This document shows, one piece after another, positions 34,385 to 44,825 of a stretch of DNA of 64,000 nucleotides. A program made the position numbers and the translations under genes. Positions within the stretch are counted from its first letter, which is position 1; each line of letters opens with the position of its first letter. This DNA comes from Cyanodermella asteris (taxonomy: Eukaryota > Ascomycota > Lecanoromycetes > Ostropales > Stictidaceae): NCBI GenBank assembly GCA_900618795.1, contig UYJD01000005.1, forward strand, positions 132,998 to 196,997. Reading direction: 5' to 3'. The notes below the pieces were generated by a model. It had not been told where the DNA came from. It did no database searches and saw nothing but the letters and a program-made list of their open reading frames with translations.

Positions 34385-35380
34385 CTAAAGATACGGTCCA
34401 AGGACCTGCTGCGTGTGCTTCCAGACTATTTCCAGCGCGTTCTCTCGCAGCCAAGATAAAGCCTTTTCGTTCGGCCTAGTCTCGCACTTATAATTGACCA
34501 AAAACAGGCCATTTGTCTGTTGGCCCATCGTGTTGATCCCCGGCCGTCCTGACCAGGAAGTACCAGAACCACCGAAAGCAGCGCTCGTGCTTTGGAACAG
34601 GTTTCTCTGTGCAGCTTCGTCGTCTGTGAATGATAAAAGGCGAATGATGGGCTCCATTATCAACCAGACGAACCATGCGAAGATGGGCCTTCCATCCGTG
34701 CTTCTCCTCACATTCCCCGTATCCACGAGTCCAGGCCACGAATGGACGAATGTCACAGAGGGGTTGTCCATGGCAAGTTTCTCCAGTATCGTCGTATGCA
34801 TAGTAATGTAGTGTGTTCGAGCCTTGATGCCGTTGAAGTTACCGGGTCTCTTCAGATCCAGATCCTGCAGGTCAAGGCTCGCTCGCTCCATCCCCCCGCC
34901 CATTACGCTCACGACTCTCGGCGCCTCCGCATTCTCCATCAGTGGAAGAAGCTGCTGTATGAACAGAGTGCGTGAGTAGACTTCCAGGCTCTGATCGACC
35001 TCCAAGCCCTCGCCGGTCTCTCTGCGCACGCCGAGCGGTGCGTATCCGGCGCTGAGGAACAAGAGATCCACACGCGTCTCTCTGCTGGCGATGGCAGCGC
35101 AAATTCGTTTCACTTCGGCGAGGAGAGAGATCTCGCCTTCCTGCCATATGATCTTGGCTCTGGGATACATCGTCTGGAGCTCCTGGATGAGAGCGAGCAT
35201 TGCTTCGCTGCGGCTCGAGCGTCCGATCAAGTAGATACGCGTGCTCGCACCGGTTGCGACCAGGGCTCTGAGTGTCAGGTTGCCGATGCCCGATGTGGCT
35301 CCGGCGAACACGGCGACGCGCGGCGCTGTAAGGTCATTGACGAGGGCATTTGATGATCGGATCTCACTGAAGGCGACCAT
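34385..35380 (-). CDS. Short-chain dehydrogenase/reductase-like protein
   Basis: Intronless, 331 residues from the ATG at 35380; the open frame extends upstream only with a TTG. The Rossmann nucleotide site is clear: VAVFAGATSGIGNLTLRAL with GATSGIG at 27-33, then LIGRSSRSEA, and LLFLSAGYAPLG in the NNAG position. I do not see the SDR catalytic Tyr-x-x-x-Lys. The corresponding region reads ARTHYITMHTTILEKLA, with Tyr but no Lys four residues on. It therefore may be a divergent oxidoreductase of the kind common beside fungal secondary-metabolism genes, or non-catalytic. It converges on the midasin gene with 148 nt between the stops. Confidence 0.8.
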   Translation of the reverse strand: MVAFSEIRSSNALVNDLTAPRVAVFAGATSGIGNLTLRALVATGASTRIYLIGRSSRSEAMLALIQELQTMYPRAKIIWQEGEISLLAEVKRICAAIASRETRVDLLFLSAGYAPLGVRRETGEGLEVDQSLEVYSRTLFIQQLLPLMENAEAPRVVSVMGGGMERASLDLQDLDLKRPGNFNGIKARTHYITMHTTILEKLAMDNPSVTFVHSWPGLVDTGNVRRSTDGRPIFAWFVWLIMEPIIRLLSFTDDEAAQRNLFQSTSAAFGGSGTSWSGRPGINTMGQQTNGLFLVNYKCETRPNEKALSWLRENALEIVWKHTQQVLGPYL

Positions 35381-36377
35381 TGCGGATGGTGTATCGGGGG
35401 CGTCGGTACGTACACGTCGAATCGTGCGGAGAACGCTCAAGAAAAGGGTGGAACCACGAGCGAAAAGATTTTCGAAAACAATAAATTGCAGTTTAAGCTC
35501 AAGGTCCGGTAGCAGATTTACGCGAATATAAATGCTCGAGATTGCAATTGAAAAGAAGAAATGGAAGTGCGTGAACTTGATACTGTTGGACTTGCTGCCT
35601 AGCTACGCCGCCTCGTTGATTCGGTACGAGAGACAAGATTATGGTTGCACAAGGATTGGAAGTCATTGATCTGGGATGTTCGCCATCCCTATAAACCCAA
35701 AAGGAAGGATGCAGCTGCCATGGACGGATCGATATCGATGTCTTTCAGGCGCTTTTTGTAGGGTCACAAGTGATCTGGCAGCGGCCAACTGAGACGCCGA
35801 GAATGTTGCCTCGGTTGTGTGAAAAGACCTTCTTTCAGCTTTGATGGAGATATTCGACCCCGAGCCTCACCACCGCTCATGATCACACCCGACGGCATTG
35901 CCTCTGAAAAGAGATCGTTGCCATCCCGTTTTACGCTGTTCAGAATCAAGCGCCACGACCGGCGCCCGGCGCGTCAAATCGTTGACAAACCAGCGGGATC
36001 AGCCGCCAGGACCCGCTGCTGTCGATGAACATATTTGATGCCATCACCATTTGTAAGAGGAAAGAATCTTACAAGACGCAGAGCAAGTACCGAGACAGCA
36101 CATGTGGTGCTGCCAAAACTTTGTGTTAGTGATAGAGGGTTGAAAGCGCGACGATCAGCTACACGAGCTTAGGTGGTCGTGTGGTCGGAAGCCTTGGGAT
36201 CGGTCCTCTGCACGACGCTGGTACCATTGAAGGTGACATTATCGAGACCACCAAGCGTAGCTGCGCAGCCTAGAACGTTGAGGATGTTGGCTACACTGTC
36301 TGCGTCACTGCTCCGTTTTAGATGTGGATAAGATCAACGTATATATCGGATTGAGTTATGACCGAAATGAAAAGCAC
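35381..36377. other. Non-coding stretch
   Basis: About 1 kb with no supported gene. The open frames are short and lack splice-linked extension. Confidence 0.5.
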
Positions 36378-36969
36378 TCAATAATTCGAGATCCTGCCAA
36401 AGGTCAGCTCAATTCGTGCCATGTGCCCATGACGAAGACTCTAGATCAACTTACTCGACCAGGTTTCCATCCGGATCCCTAACATAAACGCTTCTCAACT
36501 TGCCCACTGCACCAGTCCTACCGACCACCTTCCCTCCTTCCAGTACCTCCACATCCTGTGCTTGAAATCCCTTCAATACGTCATCTACTGGCGTCTCGGT
36601 CACGAAACACAGGTCCCCACTCCCCGGCTGTACAGTTTGCGCTTTTGGTTCGAACTCGGCGCCAGATTGATGCAAATTGATCTTCTGGCTCCCAAATGAT
36701 AGTGCATGTCTCACGACGTCGGGTGTCGTTGGCGAAGAAAAGGACTCGTGCTTCATGCCGAGGTGTTGTTGGTAGAAGGAGATTGTATCGGGAATGGAGC
36801 GGACGGTTAGGACAATGTGGTCGATTGATTTGACTGTGGCCGTGGGCGTCGACGACATTCTGTAGATACCGGAGATGCTGAATGGTCGGCTGTTAAGGGA
36901 GGAGGCCGTTGGAAGCGTTGAGTGTCTGAATTTTGAGATGAGAGGACGGTCAAGTAAAATACGCTGCAT
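36378..36969 (-). CDS. Glyoxalase/VOC-fold protein (GLOD5-like)
   Basis: Two exons: 36455-36969 and a 16-nt last exon 36378-36393. The 61-nt intron (GTAAGT to CAG) joins DPDGNLVE to ISNY-stop, the usual end of this family. The VOC domain begins at SIDHIVLTVRSIPDTISFY, continues through LGMKHESF and HALSFGSQKINLHQSG, and ends VYVRDPDGNLVEI. His and Glu ligands of the metal site are in the expected places (DHIVLT, KINLHQ, NLVE). Total 176 residues. The first 37 residues (MQRILLDRPLISKFRHST and on) are basic and Ser/Leu-rich and look like a mitochondrial leader. A second ATG at 36858 (MSSTPTATVK) would give a leaderless 139-residue form. Substrate unknown. Confidence 0.85.
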
Positions 36970-37343
36970 GATTGACTGAGGACAAATGTACGATATGTCC
37001 GACAAGCTGCGGCTGTGCTGACGATGTCCTCGCGCGCGTTTGAACTAAAGCTAAGCGATATCGGACGAGCGGTTGTACAGCGTGGTCCAAACCCGAGAGT
37101 GAAGTTGACGTGGGGCCGAAGCTTAATTCGACCCCGGAGGCTGACGAAGATCACAAATTGATACCAAAAATCCAGATGCACAATTGAGACGAAAGGTGAG
37201 CCTGTTTCAGTACTCAGTCGTGATGATAATTTCTGTAAGTTTTACATGGCTAAAAGCTATAGTGTGTGGTATTGACGACAAATAAGAAGTCATCTGTGCC
37301 TCGAGCAACTCATCGGCCTGTCGAGTGCTCCAGTCGAGCTTGC
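36970..37343. other. Intergenic region
   Basis: Promoter side of the glyoxalase-fold gene and 3' flank of the sugar transporter gene. Nothing else seen. Confidence 0.5.
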
Positions 37344-39143
37344 CTACTCTGCCTTCTCGACCTCTGCGACTACACCAGTCTTCTCGTCGGGAACGACCTT
37401 CTCAGTGTCCGAGTGAGTTCCGCCGTTCAGGAGGTCATTCAATCCAATTTCCTGGTAAATGCCCGCCATCCGTGCACTGTCGGCACGGGACAGACCGCTG
37501 CTTCCGAAAATCACATCCATCTCTTCGAGCGTCAGATTCTTCGTCTCGGGAACGAAGAAGTAGATGAAGACGATCGCCAGGGACGTAAAGAGACCGAAGA
37601 AGATGAATGTGCCGTATCCGAGGTGCGTCAGCATATCTGGGGTAACTTGACCGATGATGAAGTTGTTCATCTGTTCACGTATTAGCAATTTGCATCCACG
37701 AAAGAGCTATCCATTGATGTCACTCACCCAGTTCGAGGACGTGCCAAGAGCGATACCGAATGGTCTTGCGCTCAGGGGCCAGATTTCAGCGATGAGAATC
37801 CAGCTTGCCGGTCCCCAGGAAGCTCCGAAAGCAGCTGCGAAGACCCACACAAATGCGACGGCAGCCCAACCGGCACCCGGCTGAGTGCTCCATTGATTCG
37901 AGTTCTTCGCAAAGAGAATTGCGATAAGGAAGTGGCAGAACGCCATCACTGCTGCACCAGCAATGAGGACAAACTTCCGGCCGACTTTGTCAATGTACAG
38001 CACCGCGGGAATGGTCGCAATGAACATGGCAATGCCAACCACACCAGTGGCAAGCAGCGAAACCGTGTTCGAGGACAGACCGAGAGACCCGAAAATTTGC
38101 GGCGCATAGTAGAGCACGGCGTTGATTCCAGTCCATTGTTGAAAGAACATGGTGACCGTTGCGACAGCGACGCGCCGGAACATGGGTGCGGTCTTGAACA
38201 GAGAGAGAACGGCGACGAATTGAAGTTTGAGTGTATTCCATGCCGTCTGCTTCGCCAGATGCGGGAAGTGTTCGGCCGTGCTTCGCTTCTCAAATAGAGA
38301 CTGAGCTTTGATCTCGAGAAATTCGATTTCGATGAGATCAGAGTCGACGGAGAGACCACGAAGATATGCCAGGGTCTTGCGGGCTTCTTCCTCTCTGTCG
38401 TGGTGGACGAGCCAGCGAGGCGAATACGGCATGAAGATCATTCCGACGCACAGGATGAGTGCGGGCACCAGCTGGAGTGTCAAAGGCACGATCCAAGCGG
38501 CAACGCTCTGAGTTTCACCGGTGCCACCAATGTAGTTTGTACCGTAGTCGATCCAGAAAGAGATCAGGATTCCAAACTCGATGGCAAACTGTTGCAGGCC
38601 CACGAGCAGACCACGGACTTCGGACGGCGCACACTCGGCGACGTACATGGGAACGATCATGCTGAGAGGCCCGATAGCCAAACCGACGATGAAGCGGCCA
38701 CCAAGTATCGAGCTCGAGCCGGGGATCGTCGTGGCAGCCGTGGCCTGGACGACCACACCGATTATGAATACAATGGTGAAGACGATGATGGAGTATTTGC
38801 GCGAGAGTGTCTCAGCAATGAAGCCGGCGAACAAGGCTCCGAACCAGGCGCCGAGCTCCAGAATTGATGTAAGCCATCCCTTTTTCGTTGAGTCCTCGAC
38901 GTATTCACCCATGTGCTGACCAAAATTGTTCATGGTCAGCACACCGGAGAAAACGCCCTGGTTGTATCCATAGAGGAGACCGCCTAAGCACGCGAAGGCT
39001 GCGATGCCGAACACGCGGAGGTTTGCGAATAGAGCAGCAGGTCCGCTCTTCTGAGTGAGGGCTTGACGACGCTGGACGGCGGCGGCAGCGGCGTCCAGTC
39101 CTGAGTCTTGACAACAATCTGTTAGCTTCGGCGTCTCAGTCAT
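37344..39143 (-). CDS. Sugar/quinate-type MFS transporter
   Basis: Exons 37728-39143 and 37344-37670 with a 57-nt intron (GTGAGT to CAG, CTAAT branch); 580 residues as modelled. Twelve membrane segments and classic sugar-porter marks are visible: GLLYGYNQGVFSGVLTM (TM1), GRFIVGLAIGPLSMIVPMYV, a PYSPRWL motif after TM6, FFQQWTGINAVLYYAPQIF (TM7), and the C-terminal PETKNLTLEEMD. It would import a hexose, polyol or related sugar at the plasma membrane. An alternative start is plausible: a 19-nt first exon at 39172-39190 (MGLYSD), a 65-nt intron with a GCTAAC branch, then exon 2 from 39106. This replaces the first 12 residues. No metabolic partner lies nearby. Confidence 0.9.
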
Positions 39144-40692
39144 GTGTAGATGGGACGGAAATGATGCGTACTATCCGAGTAAAGACCCATGATGGCAGGT
39201 ATGTGATCGATAAGTTCACGGCAGGCAAGGTGAGATCGGCACAGTTGATCCTTGCGAACAAAACGGCAGGGGGTTGCACGAGTATTTAAGTACGTACAAA
39301 TCGATATCGAAAGATGGTGAGCTCGATCTCAGACCTGGCAGGAAAGCTCACGCGCAATTCAGCCGCAATTGCAGACCTCTGCCGTATCTGCAGCGAAGTC
39401 GCTTTACTGCCGGTCAGCTTACCATTTGAATGAGTACCCCAGCGACTGTCGTCCCTGTTCAAACAATGCCATATCAAGTCATCTACAGCCAGAATTGCGG
39501 TTGAATTGTAACGGGCACGCCGACTGTGCCTCTCAGAAGCAGCAATGCCGTCTGGTGAACGAGCGTCTGGACGGCTGTGGCGGCATGTATACGCGGTTTT
39601 GGCGAAAGTCGTGACCACGTGAAAAGGAGTGTACCATATTTCCGGGCCTCCAGTCCACGCTTTGAAATCCCATGGGGGACCGGAGTTGATTCAGGCTAAA
39701 TTCACACCCCGGTTACCGGCACAGTTGCCGACACAAAAATAAATGATCTCCTCCAGAAACCGGGCGGCGACGTTATGCAGTCAGTGACTGTATTGCAAAG
39801 AGGTTTGTGACCATAATATGAAGAGCATATTTAGGAAATGTGTAGCTTGAGTGTGACTCAACTTTGATCGAGGAAGGCTTTCCATCCGGCACACGAAGCT
39901 GCATCACATCCGCAAGAAGCCACAAGCAACGCAATACAGTTAGAAGTCCAAATGATCTCGCGAAATGCAAACGCCACTGCTGTGGCACCGTAGACAAGGG
40001 TTCGGCGTTGATGTCGAAAAAGAAGTTGGAGGAGTTCAGTTCGCTCGGAGCGTGCTGAGTAAGTACCCATTGCGTTTATTGGGATTTCGACATTCTTGGC
40101 AACAAGTATCCTCACTTCGCTTCCGGTAAACTTCCTCTTTACTTGACTACCAAAGAGAAACTGTTAGGAGTAGGATACACATCTGTGCCGTGATGCTGTA
40201 CTGCCACTACTATGCTCGCGGTAGTGATGCTGCTCGTACGGTGCGATCATATTGATAATAAAGCGACACAATTTTCCAACTGAGTTTATTTTTGGCAACC
40301 AGACAGCACAGAATGAAGCCCTATTGTTGTCGCTTCTTACATGGACAGAGGATCCTTTCACTTTTCGTGACTGTTCACTGATTCGTGCCCATTGCCTCTT
40401 TCTCATGTCTCACTACATTCATGCGGTGCAAGAAGCCCGCTTAGAGGCCGACTGCCCTGACGACCGCGATCGTAAGAGCGCAGGAAGGGCGTCTGCTCTA
40501 GGACGGCCAATACGTCTGCATATAAACGGCCCTCCATTGCATAGTATTCATGTTTTGTGCCCATCATCCTTTCGCTCCCTCTTCGGAACGTACGAGGCTT
40601 GATCTTTGAGACAAGGACTCTCCGAGCAGACCACCGACAGCGGATTGTCTGCACTCAGTGACCCACCCGAGCTTCGCGGTAAAGTCTGAAAG
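39144..40692. other. Non-coding stretch
   Basis: About 1.5 kb containing the sugar transporter promoter and, at the right end, CCAAT and TATA elements before the carboxylesterase remnant. No other gene supported. Confidence 0.5.
40507..40527 (+). promoter_or_regulatory. CCAAT box and TATA box before the carboxylesterase remnant
   Basis: CCAAT (40507-40511) and TATAAAC (40521-40527) are only 9 nt apart and lie about 165-185 nt before the ATG at 40693. The promoter may outlive the gene. Confidence 0.3.
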
Positions 40693-41332
40693 ATGCCACC
40701 ATCCGACTCGAAGGCCAAGGACCCCATCGCCCGCAGTATAATCGAGCCCGCAACCTGGTTGTTTCTTGTTGTCGTTGGTATTGCTGCCGTGCAGCTCGGA
40801 CCCGAAGCCTTTGACTCCCTATTGGTAACATCTGGACTTCCCAGCCTACTCATTTCTGGCAGTAGCGTTGAAGTCACCGATACTGAACATTCAATAATCT
40901 ACCGGGGCTCCACAAACGGAAGGATCGAGCACTTTCAAAACATATTCTACGCTCAGGACACATCTGGGGGTCGCCGATTCGCTTCACCAGAGGCTTTGTT
41001 ACCCTCGCCAGGCTCCATAGTAGACGCCACGAAGGCAGGAGCATGGTGTCCGCAAGGGCTGGGCGATGTTCTTCCGTTCACAAGCCCTGTGCACAACATT
41101 AGTGAGAACTGCCGCAGCCTGCGGATTGCACGGCCGGCTGGCACTGAAGGGAGAATATCCGCAAGCCATGAATTTGAAGATATTTGGAGGCCCTAACGGA
41201 AGCGGAATGGCGTCGGTCTCACGAGCGGTGAAGTCGCAAGGGGCACGAGACCACTGGGTTGCTCAGCAGAAACTGTTTGAGAGATGCGATTTCCTGAACT
41301 CGCCGAGGGTCAGAGAGGAGAGAGGTGTATAG
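40693..41332 (+). pseudogene. Truncated type-B carboxylesterase remnant
   Basis: The first frame (40693-41196) has an N-terminal membrane-anchor-like segment (ATWLFLVVVGIAAV). It then has the carboxylesterase-B opening: YRGSTNGRIEHFQNIFYA, RRFASPEALL, DATKAGAWCPQ and SENCRSLRIARPAG, equivalent to the family's NCLxLNVxRP. Homology then shifts frame to KIFGGPNGSGMAS (oxyanion-loop region, near 41180-41210), after which similarity fades; that frame stops at 41332. Intact enzymes have about 500-560 residues including a Gly-x-Ser-x-Gly nucleophile elbow; here neither elbow nor acid/His residues exist. The frameshift plus loss of two-thirds of the domain argue for a relic. Confidence 0.65.
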
Positions 41333-42594
41333 CGTTAGAGCAGTCACTTGATTCGTATATCACGTGCGATGCCTTTGATACAGTGTCGCAAGCATGTTGT
41401 TTGCACACCCCCTTCAGCACCTTGGCGTTGTTGTTTTTGTTTTAGCTCCCGCACGTTGATCGGTCTCTAATGATTGGTGGCCTCTCTTCTCTTTTAGGTA
41501 AAGTGCCAACGTGTCAAACTTGGTACATACACGGGATCGCGTCGTGGAGGCGTGCAAAAAACATCCCTGCGACAGTGCAAGGGCGCAAAAGGAGTTCGAG
41601 TCACGTGAGGTCGCCGTATCGTGCTTTGACAACAACGAAACGGAAAGTGGCGTGTCGCACCCACGTTGGTGCGAGGACGTTTGAACCAACAAAATCAAGG
41701 TGTGTCTCAAGCTGTCGCGAAGACAGTCACGCTTGGATCTACGGCACTCCACCTCAAGACAAACCCAAGAAAGGACGCAGTCTCAAAAGATGCCGCGGCT
41801 AGCCACGAGACTGCAATCGAACAGGGCAGGCATCGTCCTTTGTCTCATCGCGCATGCCCAGCGCACATGAAACACAAAGGCAAAGGTTGTGGTACACCGA
41901 TGAAGCTCGGATGAGGTGGAACAAAAAGGAGATGGAAAGCCGCTAACGTTCAGCGGCAGTGTCACGAGACACGAGAGGCTGGCAGCATCGACCACACTTC
42001 GCTTCAGTATCTCGACAACAGTACAAGGGAACGTTCCGAGCAGACAGCATAAAGAGAAAACCAAGGACGCGATCCCCGTTGACGGTTCCTAGATTCGTCA
42101 GCCCTCTTCCTCAAATTCCTTTGTGCCTGAATCCACTTTTGGAGGCACGGCCGGCCGTCATTGGTTAGAGTCGAGATAAGATCGGCCGCGCCGCTTTCCG
42201 TTAACGATCCTACGCTTTGCTGCTTTCTGACGCTCGGACTGGTTGGAGATTGGCTGGGGGTGGATTACTGGAGTGGTTGCTCGCGCCATGCAGATGCTTA
42301 GAACATGTGCCTCGCTTCCGAGCGAGGATCAGCGGCGGCGCTAGATAACTCTGTCGAGGAAATTTGTTGGTGCAAATTATTGCAAGATTGCTTCGCACTT
42401 GTGCACTGGCTGGTCGCTGGTGAGTGGTGAACTTGCACCATCCCATGCTCCTGGAAATGCAGGCTTGTGGATAACCATATCGTGTCGCTCGAGGTTGCTC
42501 TGTGCGTTGATCGACTGTACTCTTTTCCTGCTCGTGCTCCGTCCTTTCTTCTTCTTTGTCGTTGTTTCGAGCCGTGCGTTTCTTTCCCATCACC
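41333..42594. other. Non-coding stretch
   Basis: About 1.26 kb with no supported gene. It ends with a T/C-rich leader immediately before the tannase ATG (CACCATG context). Confidence 0.5.
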
Positions 42595-44442
42595 ATGTGG
42601 CGGCCTTCTACAGTGGCTGGCCTATTGCTGGCCTCGTCATCTGTGTCTGTCGTTTCTGCCAAAGCCAATTGTGATCAGGACACGTTCAAAAACTTTTTAC
42701 CATCGAACACCAATGCTACCCTGAAGTCGGCAGTATTCGTCCAGGGCGACAATGGTACATATGGAGGCGGAGGATTCGCTACGGACCCCGACTTTCCTGG
42801 CAACGCGACCGGCTTGCCGTCTTTGTGTGCAGTTACATACAACGTTACCGGGACAGATGGGAAATCCCACTTCAACTTTGGCATGTACTTGCCCGACAAG
42901 TGGAACAATAGAATGATGGGCGCAGGAAACACGGGATTCGGAGGTGGAATAGACTGGACGGAGATGGGACCGCTCGTTCAATACGGATTTGCAACCATTT
43001 CAACCGACACGGGTCACCTCTCAGGTCCCAACGACGCAAAGTGGGCAAATGCAGCGCCCGTCGCGCAGATGAACTGGGGCTACAATGCTCTCCATACATC
43101 GGTCGTGCTGGGGAAGCAGGTCATCAACAAATACTACGGCAGCGACGCCGCTTACTCGTACTTCTCAGCCTGCTCCGGAGGCGGCAGACAAGGTCTGAAG
43201 GATATCCAGTTGTTCCCGGACGACTTTGACGGCGTCGTCGCTGGCGCGGCCCCGTGGCTTCTCAGCCATCTACACCCCTGGGCGATTCAAGTCGCACTGC
43301 CAAACCTGCTCGCGAAGCCCGCCGACAACGTAACGGACGCGCATTTCGACGCCTTCAACGCTGAAGTCATGCGGCAATGCGATCCTCAGGACGGAAAGAC
43401 GGACCACATCATCTCGGACCCATATAACTGCAAGTTCGACTACGCCCCGCTGATGTGCAACTCAACCTTCACCAACACCTCCATCTGCTTCTCCCAGGGC
43501 CAAGTCGACGTCATGAAAGCAACCTACGCCGACTGGGTCGACACGTCCAACAACAACGCCCTCGTCTACCCCTCCTTCAACCTCGCCTCCGACGCCTCCG
43601 GCCTCGCCGGCTCCTCCCAAAACGGCACGCTCTCGACTTTCGGAACCGTCTACGTCGAGAACTTCGTCTACAACGACACCAACTGGGACTGGCACAACCT
43701 GAACGCTTCCACCGTCCAGCTTGCCGACAGCCTTAACCCGGGCGACGCCAACGCCGACAAGTTCGACCTGTCGGACTACAAGAAATCCGGCGGCAAACTG
43801 CTCACCTACCACGGGCTCGCGGACCCGCTGATCCCGACGAGCACTTCGATCTACTACTACGAGCAAGTGCTCGCCGCCATGGGCGGGCAGTCCCCGGCAC
43901 AGAACAAGAACACCGGGACCGGCGCGCTGGACGATTTTTACCGCATGTTCCTCGTTCCCGGGATGCACCACTGCAGCGGGTCGAACGGGTACGCGCCGTG
44001 GTATTTCGGTGGTGGCGGGCAATCGCCACCGGACAACGGGTCCACGTATTCCGTGGACGGCTTCATGGATGCGAAGCACGATGTCGTGTATGCGATCATG
44101 GCGTGGGTCGAGAATGGCACCGCGCCGGACAGCATGGTGGTGACGAGCTGGCATAACAATGATGCGAAGCAGGGGGTCAAGACGCAGCGGCCGGTGTGTC
44201 CGTATCCGAAGCAGGCCAAGTATACGGGTGGTGCAAAGGGAGATGTCAACGATGCAAGCAACTGGAGTTGTGGGAACTCGAGCTTTGTGGGTTTGGGGGA
44301 GATGAAGATCACGGAGCAGGGTAGCATGGACCCTTTGTTGGTTACGCCTTCGACGAGTGAGAAGAAGAGTGCGGGAGCTGTTCATGGAGTTGGAGCGATG
44401 GCGTGGGCGGTGGTTGCTGTTGGGTTGATGATGGCTTGGTAA
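42595..44442 (+). CDS. Secreted tannase/feruloyl esterase family protein, GPI-type tail
   Basis: Intronless, 615 residues from the ATG at 42595 (CACCATG context; an upstream in-frame ATG at 42556 would bury the signal peptide). A signal peptide covers residues 1-22. Members hydrolyse ester bonds of plant phenolics (gallate or ferulate esters). Catalytic features are SACSGGGRQG with Ser194 after Cys193, the acid in YHGLADPLIP (Asp410), and GMHHCSG with His459-Cys460. Together they form the CS-D-HC set in which a disulfide ties Ser and His neighbours. Many N-x-S/T sites and several further cysteines fit secretion. The last ~20 residues are hydrophobic after a Ser-rich spacer, suggesting a GPI anchor, which is less usual for this family. 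Confidence 0.9.
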   Translation: MWRPSTVAGLLLASSSVSVVSAKANCDQDTFKNFLPSNTNATLKSAVFVQGDNGTYGGGGFATDPDFPGNATGLPSLCAVTYNVTGTDGKSHFNFGMYLPDKWNNRMMGAGNTGFGGGIDWTEMGPLVQYGFATISTDTGHLSGPNDAKWANAAPVAQMNWGYNALHTSVVLGKQVINKYYGSDAAYSYFSACSGGGRQGLKDIQLFPDDFDGVVAGAAPWLLSHLHPWAIQVALPNLLAKPADNVTDAHFDAFNAEVMRQCDPQDGKTDHIISDPYNCKFDYAPLMCNSTFTNTSICFSQGQVDVMKATYADWVDTSNNNALVYPSFNLASDASGLAGSSQNGTLSTFGTVYVENFVYNDTNWDWHNLNASTVQLADSLNPGDANADKFDLSDYKKSGGKLLTYHGLADPLIPTSTSIYYYEQVLAAMGGQSPAQNKNTGTGALDDFYRMFLVPGMHHCSGSNGYAPWYFGGGGQSPPDNGSTYSVDGFMDAKHDVVYAIMAWVENGTAPDSMVVTSWHNNDAKQGVKTQRPVCPYPKQAKYTGGAKGDVNDASNWSCGNSSFVGLGEMKITEQGSMDPLLVTPSTSEKKSAGAVHGVGAMAWAVVAVGLMMAW

Positions 44443-44825
44443 TAGGCCACAATTTCACGATGATCGCATTTTTGGTGGCGTTTTGGGCATGGTGATCACA
44501 ATCATAGATCTTGTTGCATGGACAATACATCATGAAATCGAATATTCAATTTGTTAAGTATAAATCTCAATTGCGCTCTAAACTTCGGATTACATTGGTT
44601 GCTTGGGTGCATTTGCCTCTTTAACGCCAGTGCATGTCTCGTGTATGTTGAATCCGAGACAACCGCCCATACCCACGATGCATGCATTCATGACTCCGTC
44701 TTTCGTAACCACGACGACCTTTGTCGCCCATGGCAAAGATCCTCAACTTTGCAAATCCTGACATAAAATAAAGATCCTGATTGAGCCGAAACGCCATACA
44801 ACAAGTTCGTTCAATGCTAATAAGT
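44443..44825. other. Convergent intergenic region
   Basis: 3' ends of the tannase (plus) and cystathionine beta-synthase (minus) genes. No gene seen. Confidence 0.5.

Noticed and set aside
42556-42594. Upstream ATG of the tannase gene
   Set aside because: Would place 13 residues before a normal signal peptide; the second ATG has a better context (CACCATG).
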